Shown: positions 1 to 14,285 of the stretch, piece after piece
Position numbering within the stretch: position 1 is the first letter of the stretch
How the letters are laid out: each line of letters begins with the position of its first letter
NCBI GenBank assembly: GCA_018857735.1
Contig: JABMCL010000480.1
Span: 614,501 to 678,500, forward strand
DNA from: Alviniconcha marisindica
Lineage: Eukaryota; Mollusca; Gastropoda; Provannidae
Direction: 5' to 3'
Length of the DNA stretch: 64,000 nt
Program-made: the position numbers and the translations under genes
Notes under the pieces: model-generated
The model's database searches: none
Seen by the model: only the letters and a program-made list of their open reading frames with translations
Told to the model about the DNA's origin: nothing

Positions 1-157
1 TAAAATTAAGTTCTGAATAGTCAGTATGCTCATGTGCAGGTGCCTGTTTGTGTGTGTGTTTTCACTTAGAATAGTCTCTATAGACAAGATTTTACACTTG
101 ATGAATACTTTAATTGTGATTATAAATATAAAGGGCAAATACCTGTTCTTGCAATAG

Positions 158-1811
158 CCATCCTTGACCGTGTGTTCAGCTACCGTGACCAGTTTGAGAT
201 GTTAGTAGGGAAGCTGGTGAAGGACCGGGAGGACATGGTGGCCAGGGAGCAGGCTCATCAAAAGGTCAGTATTACCTCTGTGGTAACGGCCAAGGCAGGG
301 GCTAAGAAAGACTCGGGGATGTGGAGGCTGGAAAGCTTTGTTGACCACCCCAAGATGCCCTGGTGACCCAGGTGTGATGGGTACCCAAATAATTTAAGAG
401 CAAGGAACTACTTTCAGATGCACAAAATGGAGAAAATATGATGCCTGTAGGGTTATTTGTTGTTTTAGTAGAGTAAAACTTGACTGGTTGGTCTACTTCA
501 TGTACAAACTGTTTGGCTTGGTTTAGAGACAGCATTGTTGCTTTTTGCTTACCAGCCAAAACTGATGCAAAATTCTGGTTAAATTGTTTTGATAGTGCAG
601 ATGGCAAATGTTGTTTCTGAAGGTCATTGTTTTGGTAGCATGCTGCAGAAGAATGTTGCTTGTCACGCCAAACTAGATCAGAACAAAGTGAAAAGAAAGA
701 GAGGGTAGTAACTGCCTCTTGGAGGCAAAGACCATAATCATAACCCCATGGAACAAAATGAAGCGGATGTGGGGGGAGATACCCTGGAATCACCTTGTTT
801 GTGTTCATCTGCCCATTATTTTAGGCCTGATATTTCCTGAACGGCTGATCTTTCCCTTCAAATTTGATATATATATCGGTGTGTCTTCGTGCGCTGTAGT
901 GTCAGGCAAGCAATTTGGATTGCTATTTTCAAGATCAAGGTCATGGTGAAAGTTTAAAGCCTGATGTCTGTTTTGTTTGTTCTTAATCTTGTGATCCAAA
1001 CACAAAAAGGTTCAAATGAACGCTTATTTATTTTGACAAAGACACGCATCTTGTGACTTGCCAGACTCCTTGTGACCAAACTTGATGTGTTGATGTTAGC
1101 ATCAGTCATTGGATGGAGTGCTCTGTAAAATAGTGTATCTTCAGAATCAAAGTCAGTGGGTTCAGATCCTCAGAAACGGATTCACACACTCACCCCAAAC
1201 TTGACATGCTGCAGTATCATTGCTAGACTGACACACAAAGCATCTGGGGTGCTGTCTCAGTTCTTTATTGTTTCACCTTGTCCAATTGCATCTAGTCTGG
1301 GAGAGAGAGAGAGTCAAGCTCTGATAGAATGTTCCTAGGTCTGATATCTCTAGAACTGCTGAACCTTTTGTGATCAAACAGTGTACTCTAGCACATGTCT
1401 TATTACCAGACGGATGGCAAAAGAAGTGGGTGTGTAGGGGCAATGTTTGCATCAGTACATTAGCCGCATAACCATGCAAGGGGGCAGACCTTGTTTAGAT
1501 AAGTCATAGGCAATGAAATCCAGGATTGTTCTGAGGTGTTATTTTTTCTCTCCTTGTTTTGCTGAATAATGTTCAGTTAAACTGAACACAAATAACTCCA
1601 CTGATGATATTTAAGAAAGTGATGATTGTTTTATTTCTGCTGACAGCTGCTGGAGCAGATGAAGAGGGACCTGCGTCGCAAGATGGAGAAGGAAATTGTT
1701 GACATTCAGACAGAGATGTTCCGTGATGATGATGATACCTATTTCCGCCAGTTGGAAGCCGACCGTGTGCGGCAAGAACTCCACCTGGCAAAATTCCAGA
1801 CACGTGTATAG
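158..1811 (+). CDS. C-terminal end of a coiled-coil protein, CEP95-like candidate (partial, two exons)
   Basis: Two exons are visible: 158-264 (acceptor ...CAATAG, donor GTCAGT) and 1647-1811 (acceptor TGACAG), ending in TAG at 1809-1811. They join in phase 0. The first gives ILDRVFSYRDQFEMLV..., the second 54 codons beginning LLEQMKRDLRRKMEKEI, containing DDDDTYFRQLEADR and ending AKFQTRV. The product is highly charged, heptad-like and without membrane segments, so a coiled coil is clear. The charged helix followed by an acidic run and FRxLEADR near the C-terminus resembles my memory of the C-terminus of centrosomal protein CEP95 (CCDC45). That assignment is recall only; another centrosomal or ciliary coiled-coil protein is possible. 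The gene begins left of the window. Exon structure is well supported; identity is not. Confidence 0.5.
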
Positions 1812-2772
1812 AGTTTCTGGTTGCATCTTAAAGGACTATGATTAATGCCAAACCTTTGCCCTTTTTTCAGCCTCTTTTCACAGTTTCCCTCCTTTTTTTC
1901 TTTTTTCTTCTTTTCTTTTCCTTCCCTGTGATCACATCATGTCCACATCTGTTTATGTAGTCTTCCTCTGTATTTCAAGTGTGAAGGCATGCAGATCAGA
2001 AGAGCATGTTATCTTTTTTTATAATTTTTTTATTTTATTTTATCAAAAGATCATTTTTGTTTTGTTTATTTAACTTTAACCTCTACAGTGTGTTGTTTTC
2101 TCCTTTTCCTCTCATTATTTTGTGTGCTTAGTTAATATCAAGATTATTTCATGGATGGATTTCTTTATTTTTATTCCTGGTTTCTTTATGCCTTATACAG
2201 TCAACTGCAACAAAACAGCCTCTGATAAAGTGGTCATCCCCCATGCCTTCACACTCCCCCCAACCCCCCACCCCCACCCCCTGGCCCCACTTCCCTCACT
2301 CCTTCCAGGAATAGAATCCTTTCATTATTATTATGCAAGTTTGTTCCTGCATAACTGGGCACCTGCAGCTTGATTTCATTAGGAAACTGACAGAGTTTTG
2401 AAGCCTCAAGTGAGGCTGGCCTCCAGAATTGTTTGGGAGCATGCTCAGGCTGGCTCCTCTGGGGTTGTCGATCAGTGAACAGAGTACTGTGAAAACAGCA
2501 CAGAATGTGGCCATGGACTTACCACAGATCACATCATGCATGCATTCACAAGAGATGGGGATCCATCTCACTTTTGTTTGTTCAGGTTGCTATCTTGGAA
2601 AGCCCAGGTCTCTTCAAAGTGTCTGACTCTTTAAACAGCTCTTAGTGGAACCTGCGCAGTGACTGACTTGAATGGTGGCAGGTGATGTGTCATTGTTTCT
2701 GGGCAGAGTGCACACATGTATCTATTTTCAGTCACTGAAGATACGTCAGTCATATTAATGACTGTGGCACAG

Positions 2773-2906
<134 letters not shown>

Positions 2907-2934
2907 GCCTCTACTGACAGTGATTTAGAAAAAT

Positions 2935-3262
2935 GGCCAGTTTAACACCCAAACAGAGAATGCAGAAAAAAATCACAAATTTGACACTCAAGCAGAGAAT
3001 ACAGATAAAATCACCAGTTTTACACTCAAGCAGAGAGAGAATACGGACAAAATCACCAGTTTTACACTCAAGCAGAGAGAGAATGCAGACAAAATCAGCA
3101 TTTTTACACTCAAGCAGAGAGAAATGCAGACAAAATCACCAGTTTTACACTCAAGCAGAGAGATAATGCAGACAAAATCACCAGTTATACACTCAAGCAG
3201 AGAGAAAATGCAGACAAAATCACCAGTTTTACACTCAAGCAGAGAGATAATGCAGACAGACT
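2935..3262. repeat. 42-bp minisatellite, about eight copies
   Basis: The core TTTTACACTCAAGCAGAGAG followed by an AATGCAGACAAAATCACCAG-like half recurs every ~42 bp, with small indels. The left copies (2938-3000) are more diverged than the right. A 42-bp unit keeps reading frames open by chance (14 codons); nothing suggests a gene. Confidence 0.9.
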
Positions 3263-4420
3263 TGCAGGCAGAGTTGGTCTCCTTCCAGCACTCCCCCTTC
3301 TCCCCCCCCCCACCATGAAGGAAAATGGAACTCCTTGTCACTGGAGACTGGGATAAAAATAATGGTCACATTTTGGACAATCCTACCTGTGTTTAGTTAT
3401 GCTGAGTCAACTGTGTTCCTTACACCACCTACGAAACTACCAATCCTTATATCTTCCAGTATCAATCTTAAGGAACACCTGGTTCACCTTTTGGTTGTAT
3501 TTGTTGTACTTTTTTCATGTCTGGGTTTGGCTGCCATGCTTTCTTCATCCTGTGTCTTCTGAACCATCCAGCTTGTTCAATTGTCACTGCTTATTGTGAT
3601 ACGCTGGTGCACTGTCACCCACCAATTGTTTTTCTTTTCCCATTAAAGTACAGTACCAAATAAGTAGTGTTGTAGTTTTGCTGAAAACTGTATGTGGACT
3701 CGAGAGGACTTTCCCATTGACCAGGGAGACCAGGTTTCAATCTGGAATTAAAAACTGAACGTAGACATCCCAGACATAATTATGTCAAGAGGTGGGTTAA
3801 AGTTGAACACAAAGTCTCTTTTGGGTTCAGACTCAACTGCTGAAGGAAGCTGTTCAGGAATCAAACTGAGTGATGTTGGGTCATCCATAATGGGAGTCCT
3901 CTGTTCATGTTTATGCAGTTGCAAACACTTGATGATGATGATGTCCATTTCTGTATCATATGTTTACCAGTTGTACCCTCAGCGCACTGGCAAAAAATGA
4001 GTGGGAGAAAAATGTGTTGAAGTGTATGGGAAACACATGGCAAGGCTTTGAAAGAAAGAAGCCATGTTTTGCTCTCACAATTAATTTTTTCTCTGGAATG
4101 CAAGTGACTGAGAAATTGCTGTTGTTGTTCAAGAATAACAACGTGGGTTTATGCTTCAGTGTTGATCAAAATGATGCATGTGTGTGTGTACTCGTCAAGA
4201 TGTAGAAGTTATGGCAGAATTTATATTTATTTCTTCCTCCAACCCCGCCCCCCCCCAAAAAAAAACCCCATGAAAAAGAAAAGAAAAAAAGAATCTGAGA
4301 TAAAGAGAATCTGCTCATTTGTTCACCCACTGATTTTCAGTCATCGGTGTATTATTCACTTTATTCACTTGCTGAATCATCACAGTACGAGATCTGATTA
4401 AGCCTTGACTTTTTTTAAGG

Positions 4421-4444
4421 CGGGGGGGGGGGGGGGGGGGGGGG
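4421..4444. repeat. poly-G tract
   Basis: About 24 consecutive G bases within intergenic sequence. Length in the assembly may be unreliable. Confidence 0.9.
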
Positions 4445-5569
4445 CAATGATGATGTTGATGGTAGACTTGTAGAGCATTCAATATCCATGTAGAAATCAT
4501 GCTTGCAGTGCAGTAATGTTGTTAAAGTCACACAGCAGAAAAAACAACAACAAAACTAACCCAATAAAAACTTAAAAAAAGAAGAAGAAAAAGGATGCGG
4601 AGAGGTGTCAGTCAAGGCATCATTTCACCATTTTCTTTTTCTTGTGTAAGCTCTGACCATTAACCACTCCTGCTGATTAAGGTGTTTATTTAGTATTTTG
4701 TGTGTAAAATGGCTGTGATAAATATTTTCTGTTTTTCCCCCCCCTTCTTTTTGTTTTCACTGCATTGTTGCATAACTTGATTCCCGTCCAGATTTTCTTT
4801 TCTTGAATCAAACAAAAAAACTTCCATAAAATCATATTTAAATGCGCAGTGATTTGCATTTAAACAGGGCTTGGGGTGAGGGGGTAGGGGTGGTGGTGAG
4901 GCATGTGTTGAACAATATTGAACCTTCAACACATGTGTAGGTGTAAATTGTAGAGTAGTTCAAATTAGCCATGGACCAGGATTTTTTATTATTATTTTTT
5001 GCACATGTAAGGGAACAGACTCCCCCACTCCACCTCCCATTACGTATGTTGATGAAGTTGGATACTCAGGATGTGTTTTAGCATCATTGTACTTACGGAG
5101 TGTGTCGTATCTTGCAAAATTTTCAGTCTAGTGCAGACAAGCCCTGGTCATTGTCATCACTGGAAGTGCAGTCTGCTGTCAGTAACACTGTCTCAATACT
5201 TGGCTGCTGAAAATGACGGCAACATTCCTCTGATCAGAGTGAGCAAACTGCTGAAGCTTTGCGCAAATCTCCAAATTTAAACATAAGCGCAGCCAGTTAT
5301 CCGATGCCAAACACTGCGGAATTTCTTGTATCAGATGTGTAATGTACAAGCACCATACGCTGCAGCAGGAGGCGCTGGTAGTTTTAAGCTAGGGTGTAAT
5401 ATTGGGCACGTGATTGGGTTGCTTTGTGACTCCAGTTCAACTGGCGGATTACAGGCTTGCTGTTGCTGGAAAAAAAATATTTTGTTGTATTATGCCAGAC
5501 TTGCAGACTTGTTTGTAGAATCTGAGTGGGATTCAAATTATTGTGTAAAAACACTGAATGAAAAAAAGT

Positions 5570-5890
5570 TGGTAATAATATTTCAAGGTAAAGACAGAAT
5601 GAAAAAAAGAAGAGAAGATAATGTGTAATGGTATAAGTTCATAATAATATTACAAGATAAAGCTAGAAGGAAAAAAAAGAGAGAAGATAATGTATAATAA
5701 TATAACAAGATAAAGAAAGTGAGAAGAAAAAAAAGTATGAAGATCACAGTGCATAATAATGCAACAAGATAAAGATAGAAGGAAAAAAATTCAGAACATA
5801 ACAATGCATAATGATATGCCAAGACAGAAGGAAAACAAAAACCAAGACAGATCAAAGAAAATAACAATTTATGATGATTCAAAAAGATTC
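5570..5890. repeat. diverged A-rich minisatellite, about five copies of a ~58-bp unit
   Basis: Units of the form AATAATATnnCAAGATAAAG followed by an A-rich AGAAGGAAAAAAA segment and GAAGATAATGTATA recur from 5570 to about 5890 with progressive divergence. They lie in the intergenic stretch before ERCC6. Confidence 0.75.
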
Positions 5891-6813
5891 ATGGAAAAAC
5901 AAAAACCATTTGAAAGACAGTGCATAATGTCGTATAATTGTTTTGATTTTTACAACACAAGTGCTGGACACCAACTATTATCTTGTCTTGTATACAATCT
6001 GAATATTTACAAGAATTCTGTGTAGAACTTACAAAGAAGTTATTATCCACTATCCAGTGTAAAGTGCCTATGATTTGTCACTGTATTTTGTAACTGGATA
6101 AAACTGGTAGAGACTGAATATTGATGTAAAACTTACAGGTATTACACACTGTTAGAGAATAATTTTTACTTCCTAATCTATGCTTGGGTTCAATGAATTT
6201 TGCTGACGGGCAGATTTATTTCTTTTGTAACTATTAGTTGCAAAAATAAAATATTTTCTTGCATTGATCATGTGGTGTGTGCATGCATGTGTGTGTGTTT
6301 GTGTGTGTGTGTGAAAATATTTTTGTGCGTTGATCATGTGTGTGTGTGCATATGTGCAAGAGTGTGTGTATGTGTTTGAGTGTGTACTTGCATGAGTGTG
6401 TTGATTTTTTTTTTCTCATCATGTGGTACATTAGATGTGGGAGAAACCAGTGCATAAACATGTGTCTCAGTTGAAAAATTGGTGTCATCTGTAAAAACCT
6501 CAGCTATTTATTAATCACTATTGGTGCAAGAGGTTATAAGGTCTGTTTCAAGTGTGAGTTGTAGAATTGAAAATGACAGTGTCCAGTGCCCAGAATAGAT
6601 TGAGACCATAATCCATGTAGAAGCAAAAATAACAAAACAGCTAACAAAAATGCATTGGCACTTCCAGTGGCATGTTTCTTTAAAGACATATTTCAATTTT
6701 TTGGGACACTTGCCTCTCTGGCAAAAACTTGTGCAAAGAAATCTGCTGATCATTTTGTTTTAAATTCAGAAATGGACTTTCAGTGGCAGTGTTATTAACT
6801 ACACTTCACATGC

Positions 6814-6865
<52 letters not shown>

Positions 6866-8027
6866 CCATGCAACAAACAGAAAGTTTAGATTTTTGTTTA
6901 TAATTACTGATAATAACTTTAAATTTTAAAGTGTTAGTGCCCGTGTGGCATGTAGATACGGTTAGGTAATTAAAACTGGTATGAAGCAGAGCCCAAAAGG
7001 GGAGACAACTAAATTTGGAAAGCCGTTACTCACTGAAGGTTGAATTTAAAGAAAGAGAACCAAAATGCTTGCTTTATCAATTGTATAGAGTTTGAACTTG
7101 AAAATATCAGAATTTGCCTAGGATTACTACTGTCAGTGTGAGATGTTTGCTGCTGCTGTGACCTTAAAGAAAATGGGATGAAGTAATCAAGCTCAGCCTG
7201 TAAATACACTACCATCTTGCAAAGTCATACATTTATCATGGTTACAACATGTTGATATGAAATAGTACAGCAACTTTCTGTTGTGTATTAACACACAATG
7301 CGTTTTACAATATGTAATCAGACAGATACACACATCCACATTAAAAAGGAATGCTTAGTTTATAAACAATACAAAACAAGTGCAAATTTTCAGTGATAAG
7401 CAACAAACAGATAATACACTTACAAACGATCATGGGAATGAAATTTGAACTATGGCCTGCAGTTGGTGGAGAAGTGTTGGGGTAGCATGGAAGCACAAAG
7501 CTGACGTGCATGTGAAATAGGCATGATGTAATGAATATTTTATGTGAAAATTAGATGATGCAGAAGAAAGATGGAGGAGGAACATTATGTGTTTATAACA
7601 TGAGTATTTTCAAATTTATAATATTTACTTGCCCCTGACTCCAAAACACGTCATGTACTGATAATTTGCATGTATCATTGATATAATAAGGGCAAATGTA
7701 CAGATGATTATCAACAAGAACTTAGATCAGAAAACTGTGAGTTTCAAACAATATTTATTCTGTCAACCAGTTTCTGTCTTTTGTTTGATTTTTTCTTCTT
7801 TCATTTTTGATAGAGTAGTGCATATTCATGCAGCAATATGTTGCCAGTGGCAATTTTTGTGTCCCTATTATTATTATCATAATATCTACAACTATTTGAC
7901 AACAGGTCAAAATACTATCTGGAAATGTTTCGCTGTTGTCCTGTAAAACGTCACTATACTGGCTCTACATGTATGTAGGATACTACTAAATATAGAACAC
8001 CATCTTCTTATAGGATTCCCTCACAAA

Positions 8028-8045
8028 TCCAAGATGGTGGCTACG
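8028..8045 (+). promoter_or_regulatory. YY1-like AAGATGGTGGC site at a possible ERCC6 leader exon
   Basis: CCAAGATGGTGGCTACG is followed at once by a consensus donor GTAAGG at 8046. AAGATGG(C/T)GGC is the YY1 site typical of housekeeping first exons just downstream of the transcription start. A matching acceptor (TTCCCCAG) precedes 9132, which would make 8045/9132 a leader intron of ERCC6. Splicing these parts gives a 20-codon upstream ORF (ATG 8034 to TAG 9180). This is inference from motifs only. Confidence 0.4.
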
Positions 8046-8681
8046 GTAAGGTGCTGGTACCGGGAACATCACACAAGGTAACCATTTCTCTGCATTTCTC
8101 TCCTGTTTCAGACCACACACATCTTTTGGTTGAAGAGATTTAAGAAAAAAATTAGTGTTCCTTTCATTCCAAGGAACAGCAAGTCCTTTACTGATCGTAG
8201 TACAGTCTAGCATTGGCTATTGCTGAATGATTGTGTAATCCATAACAACTGATAAAGCAGCATTATATAATGTTTGAAGTTTTTGCGGATGGTGACACTT
8301 TTGCATCAAGCCCGCCGACTGTCAGTCCGCACCTGTTTTGTGGAGTGCGCTGAAGCTGGCGTTTAATATTGTAATTACTAAAGCCAGGGTTGTCTGTGTT
8401 TTAAAAGCCCGTACCTTTTCTCTTGTACCAGTGCATACTATAATTATAAAACTAAAAGTATAATAAATTTGACAATGTCATCTCGGACAGCGAACCAACA
8501 TTTGTATGATTTATACAGTGGAGTCATGAGTAGTCACTCCGGCATATAGTTTATTCAAACAGTGCATAAATGTCAGATAACTGTTAGATACATTTTCCTT
8601 CCCCCCTCTTAAGGCTTTACATTCCCATTTCAACTTTAAATTATGTTTCTTACAGTTACAACCCCTTTATAAGACTAAGTA

Positions 8682-8689
<8 letters not shown>

Positions 8690-8734
<45 letters not shown>
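8690..8734. repeat. AT dinucleotide microsatellite
   Basis: A (TA)n run of about 45 bp in AT-rich DNA upstream of ERCC6. Confidence 0.9.
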
Positions 8735-8737
<3 letters not shown>

Positions 8738-9131
8738 TATATAAATATGTCAGTAATGGTCAACAGGTAGTGTTGAGGTAGGTTAGAATAGATTTTAGAA
8801 ATTCAGATAGGTTTGATTTTAGAAACCTTCACAGAGCACAATGCAGCAAAAGTAAGATTAAGAAGCTCTGAAGTGTGATTTAAAATTTATTTATTTTAAA
8901 CTGAAGACAAGGTTGCATTGTGTATGAAAAATAAGGGATATTTTGTGTATGTTTTATTTCTTACTTTATCTTAGATACACAAAATTACCAATCATCAAAC
9001 TTGAAAATTCAGTAATCTGCATACTTAGTAACTTACCCAAAGAAGTACTGGAAAACTTAAAACTCCCCAAAATAGGTGGTATGACTTTTCTTATTCACTG
9101 TTTTGTCAGTATCTTATTATTCATTCCCCAG

Positions 9132-9281
9132 GATGACCTTCAACCAATTGGGCCTCAGAAACATTCAAATTCCAGGACTTAGAATGGTGTGACTGAAGCT
9201 GGAGACAAACAAATTATAAAGCTAAAACTAGTAAAACTAAAAGAGAAGCGTTTACATTTGAGTGGAGACTTACCAGTCACT
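9132..9281 (+). other. ERCC6: probable ERCC6 5' UTR portion of the first coding exon
   Basis: The segment follows a candidate acceptor (TTCCCCAG, ending 9131) and runs into the first coding exon. The ERCC6 frame has an in-frame TAG at 9180-9182 with no ATG between it and the ATG at 9282, which fixes 9282 as the first possible start on this exon. Confidence 0.5.
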
Positions 9282-10206
9282 ATGAGTGGGTCACCATATC
9301 CCAGCACTTCACAAGAGGGTGATGGAGAGAGGATGGAAGAAGAGGCAGGACCAAGCAACGGTGGCACTGACAAGGATGGGCTGTTCAAGGTATGAAGATT
9401 ATGTGGTGGAATTACCACATTTGTCAGTGTCATGTACATGATACAGGGTATGACCTGTCCCTGATTGCATGCAAATGCACAGGGCAAGGGTCAGGATGCT
9501 GAGCTCACATACTGACAGGAACAGAAAGACCTGTTCTCTGATTATTTTTGGCATATTTGCAAAAGGAAGAGCGTTGTTAGATCATATAGTGATATACTGA
9601 TATATGCGCTCTTTTAATAGTTTTATTAACACTTGTTCCATTGCATACCACATGCAGTCTGATAGTTAAAGTTTGGATTATATCTGGTGCTTGTTTGCAT
9701 GTATTTTCACAAACAAGTTGTATGGTATCATAGATCTGTAATATTATACAATTGATGCCACCACCTGACACCTTATATCAGTTCTGCTTGTATTTTGTAA
9801 AAGTAGGTAATTCCTTGTGAGTGTTGTCCTGAGGTGACCCAGTGCAGTTGGTGGATGTAAGTACTAAGAGTAAGACTCCAAGACCAACAACTAACTCCTT
9901 GTTAGGGAGAACAGCATGGATGGGCAATGAGCAGTAGCATGGAACCAGATTTATTTTTGCAGTGTACATCACCTTTGTTGTTTGCTTTTGCTCTTTGGTT
10001 TGGTAATTGCTGTCTGCTACCAATCTGACAGGTGGACACAGGCCTCATTCCGCAGGCATCACTGGATGACCAGACGTCCGAGCTGCAGGGGCTTGGGCTC
10101 AGCGTCTTTAACCAGGATGAGTTTGAACAAGGTGTGTGTGTATGTATGTGTGTGTGTCCATGTGACTGTTCCTCTGTGCATGCATGTAATGATGTATACA
10201 TTCATT

Positions 10207-10255
<49 letters not shown>

Positions 10256-13200
10256 GTGTGAGTGTGTGTGTGATAACTGTAGAGGTTACATTTCATCATT
10301 TGCACATGTATACATTAACCTGCATTCATGTATAAAATGCATACATTCATGTTATATGTATACAGCTGGTGGCAATTGTAATACCCCTCCAGGCATGTGT
10401 GTGGTGGGAATTGATGAATGAACAAATTAGAGGCTAATGTTAGTGTGTAGTTGAAAAATAGAACTTTTCTGTTTGTGCCTCATTTGTGTTGTACTTATTG
10501 TAAAACAAATAACAAAAATCAGTGGTAAATTGACAGTTTGTCATTGTCATAATATACTTTATTGCATTGTACAAGAAAATAGCATAGCAAGCTTAATGTG
10601 TGATGTTGACCGACTGCATTGCAGGGGTGATGAAGCAGGTGGACAAGGCCATGGCAAAAGATGAAGCAGAACGTCTCAAACGCATTCTCAACAAAGAACT
10701 CGGGTCCATTCGTGAGGACATCAAGTGAGAAGCAATTTATTGCTGTAATTTTTACTGATGTTGTTCCATGTATTGAATGGAAAGGAACCCAGCTTCCCAT
10801 GCAGCCTAAATTTCTGTAACTGATGCATGGTTCATCGTAGTTCAAGCACTTCAGCTACCTCTCATCCAGACAATGCTAACTATAAACTGATGTTTTAGAG
10901 TGTTTCATGTCTTTTTCAGGTGGCTGTTTTTCCAAGGAAGGCAGTGGCTAGGCACCCCATCTTGGTTTGGGGGGGGAGGGGGGGGGGGGAGCAACAAATT
11001 AATAACAAGAAGCAAATCTTAGAAATAAAAATTAATGGATTTAAGTGAAAATGAGTAAGCTGAAGGAAATATATATGAAGAAAATGGAAATAAAACAGTT
11101 AAATAGAAAGGAACAGAACATGGGAAAGAAAATGTATAGAGTTCAGACTGGCTCTGCTAGTAGCTTTTTGCATGTCTGTGTGGGTACGTGTGCTTGACAG
11201 GCTTGTGGAGGGTGAACTGGACCACATCAGAAAGGCAGAGAAGTCGGTGCAGCACCAGAACGCCACACCCAGGGAAATTCAGCGGCGCCTTGAGGCCATC
11301 AGGAAACAGAAAGAAAACAAGGTGGGGTAAAAGTGAAGCAAGATGACACTGCACTGTGAAGAGAAATGTATACTGTGTTCATGAATTTATCGTTCATAAC
11401 CCGGTCAGAAGTGAATGTTAATAGAGGATATGGGGCTGCCAGTCGTCTAAGAAGCTTCAGCTGATCAGGACGTCACCAGAACATGTTCTGCATGAAAAGC
11501 TTGAAGATTGGTGACCGCGTTTGTCCCACAGGCTAGAGCATAGCCGTGGAAGAGGAGACTGGTGGATTCAGAGCAAAGCATTCAGAATGAGTTGTGGTGC
11601 ACACTCATTGGTGGCGTGAGATGTTACCTGCAGTCGACTGAGGCAGATTGTGTTCATTTCAATGCTGGAATCAGACTCAAATCATTGTGCATGCCACCAG
11701 TTAATACAGCACCAGGATTTGCACTAAGTGGTACTTTCCAGCATTTTACCATTTATGTTCAGCATATACTGGGGGTGGGGGGTGGGGGTGGGGGGATCAG
11801 CCTGAAGTACCAGCTGTTATTTGTTTGACTGGTTCTAAAAGAAACAAAGAATCAGTACCCCCCCCCCTCCCTCCCCCCACCTGCCCACACAGACAAAGAG
11901 GGTGGGTGTGTGTGTTTGTGTGTACATTCCAGACACAGAGAGGAGCAGGATGGTTGCTAGTAGCACTCTGGTAGGGGTATAGATGGCCTTGTATCTGACT
12001 GGTTACAGTGATTTTCTGACCATTTTCCGTGAACCATTTCCACCACCATATAGCTATCACACTGGTTTGGAAAAAAAATGTCTGCTGTGGTCACTGAGTA
12101 CAACAGGTGGCTGCATTGAAAGCTTGTGGGATGGTACCCATGGGAGGTGGGGCTTAGAGCTGAACCCTGTATGGTCTGTTGCTGCTGGCTGTGACAAAGT
12201 TGTCAGGGTGACCGACCTGGTGCTATGGGCAGGTTGTGTTTTCTACTGTTTTATTGCTAATTTATTTTTTGTTTTGTTACTTTTAGTTGATTTTGGTGGT
12301 TGTGTTGTTTCTTTTCACAGCTGAGCCAGTTGAAAACTCTGAACGTGAGGCAGAAGGTGGCAGCAACAAAGTTACAGAAGGCAGAGGAAGCAGAAAACCA
12401 AGCAGGGAGTGATGAAGATGAAGGTAAGCTGCCCTGCAATATGTCTTTAAATGTTTTTTTATAGTTTTATTAGTTACAGTGGACCTCCCTGACAGATGTG
12501 ACATGCGCCACAAGATTGTTTAGATTGAAAAATCTGTGTGATTGTGCCACACAAGTTTAGCCAGGAAGGTTAGTTCCTTTAACAAGTTTAGCCAGGAAGG
12601 TTAGTTCCTTTAACATTGATTTGTACATAGTGTTTAGATTGGGTAGCGTGGAAACGGAGTATGCTCTGCAGCTTATTTCTTAATCAACTTTAAGCATTGT
12701 GGGTGATGGATTTTGCAAAGATTATTTTTTCTGTAGAGTTAACTCTGTTTTGTTACCATTGTTTTCCGTGCTTTGTACTGTGTCATACAGTGACTCACGT
12801 GCTTCTGTTTTTCTTTCATCCTTTCACAGAAGCCAGCAGTATTACAGACCAGGCTTTCATGGGGTTAAACGGACAGCCAAAGAAAGAGTCCGAACGGGAT
12901 CGCATGGTCCGTCTAGGGTTCATGACACCCTTCGGAACCATTGTCAAGGCAGCAGAGAAAAGCCAACCGCCAGCTCCATCCACAGACTTTGAGAAGTTTC
13001 TCATGAGTGCACCGGGAAAAGGTGGAAAAAAGAAATCAGCGAAAAGGGCCTCCTTGTCTGGCTCATCTCAAAATGGCAGCGCAAAGACTCAGTCGCAGGA
13101 CTCTACCCCACAGCAGTCATCTCAGGGCAGACCCTCACTTTTGGCAAACAAACGCTCCAACCTGTTTGACGAAAAAGACTTCAGAAACTATGACCCAGAA

Positions 13201-14222
13201 GTGGACTACACGCAGAAGCGGTTCCAGAGGAAGCGCCAGTACAAGATGGCACACAACTTCAGCGAAGACGCGCAGCTGAGTGGGGATGAATACCAGGACG
13301 AGGACGGAGAGATTGTGGAGAGTGATGGGGATTATGTCCCTGACAGGCGTGACATGCGCCACATGTTTGAACCGGACACGGAGGATGGGGATTGTTCAGG
13401 TAGAAAAAGCTGTGTGATTGTGCTGCAGTTTTGGAATACTGTGTACTGTAAGTAAGGAGGTAACGGTTAAGCGGTATCTGTGAGAATACAAAGTAGGCCT
13501 GTAAGAAGATTGGGAAACAGAAAGGTTTTTCTCCGGCCCCGACCATTGTGCTGATCAGAAATTTTACATAAACTAGAGTCTCTTATTACATGGACTTAAG
13601 ACTCTTGCTGTTCTGAGAGACATTTTTTCATTGTTTGTAACATGAATACAAGAAAACTTGGTGTATTGTGTCAGTGTCACTGAAGTGCTTTAGCGGTTTG
13701 TCTCATTGATCGGATCAAAATCCCCAATCAGCAAAGTTTTTCAAGAATTCCGCCAGGGATAGCAGCTTACTGGGGACTCGGCAGCACTGACTGCTGTCCG
13801 TATGGAAAACAATGTGAGCTACCTACATTGTCCAGATAAGTGCGTGAAAACATGGGCAGGGTGTGAGTTTCACGGTGGTGCACGAGGTGACTGAATGTTT
13901 TCCAGGTGAACCAGTAGCAAAGAAAAAGAAGCTGAAACAACAGCTGAGGAAGTCAAACGCTGTGTACAGACAAAGTGACGAGGAAGAGAAGCATCTGTGG
14001 CAGCCAGTCAAGCTGAAGCGAGATCGCTCCATCAAATGTGAAAGGGATGATGCGGATGATGGATACTATCACAGGAGACTGCGGTTGGTTGAAAAATGAG
14101 AGCGGGCCTTGAGGACAAATAAATGATATGATAATGATATTATAATAGATTATTTATGGTGTCCCATCTTGTAAGAGCCCAGAGCACTCACAAAGACATA
14201 AAGATATGCTCATTTCATCACA

Positions 14223-14285
<63 letters not shown>

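Larger units (their letters stand above)
3648..7985. other. intergenic stretch without a recognised gene
   Basis: Only short unsupported reading frames, GT-rich runs (6270-6400), a CA microsatellite (about 6815-6864) and AT-rich sequence are seen. No conserved protein or RNA gene is evident on either strand. Confidence 0.6.

Noticed and set aside
302..808. 168-codon open frame on the minus strand, beside the first exon
   Set aside because: Partly antisense to the splice-donor side of the CEP95-like exon, no recognisable domain, and composition like non-coding DNA.
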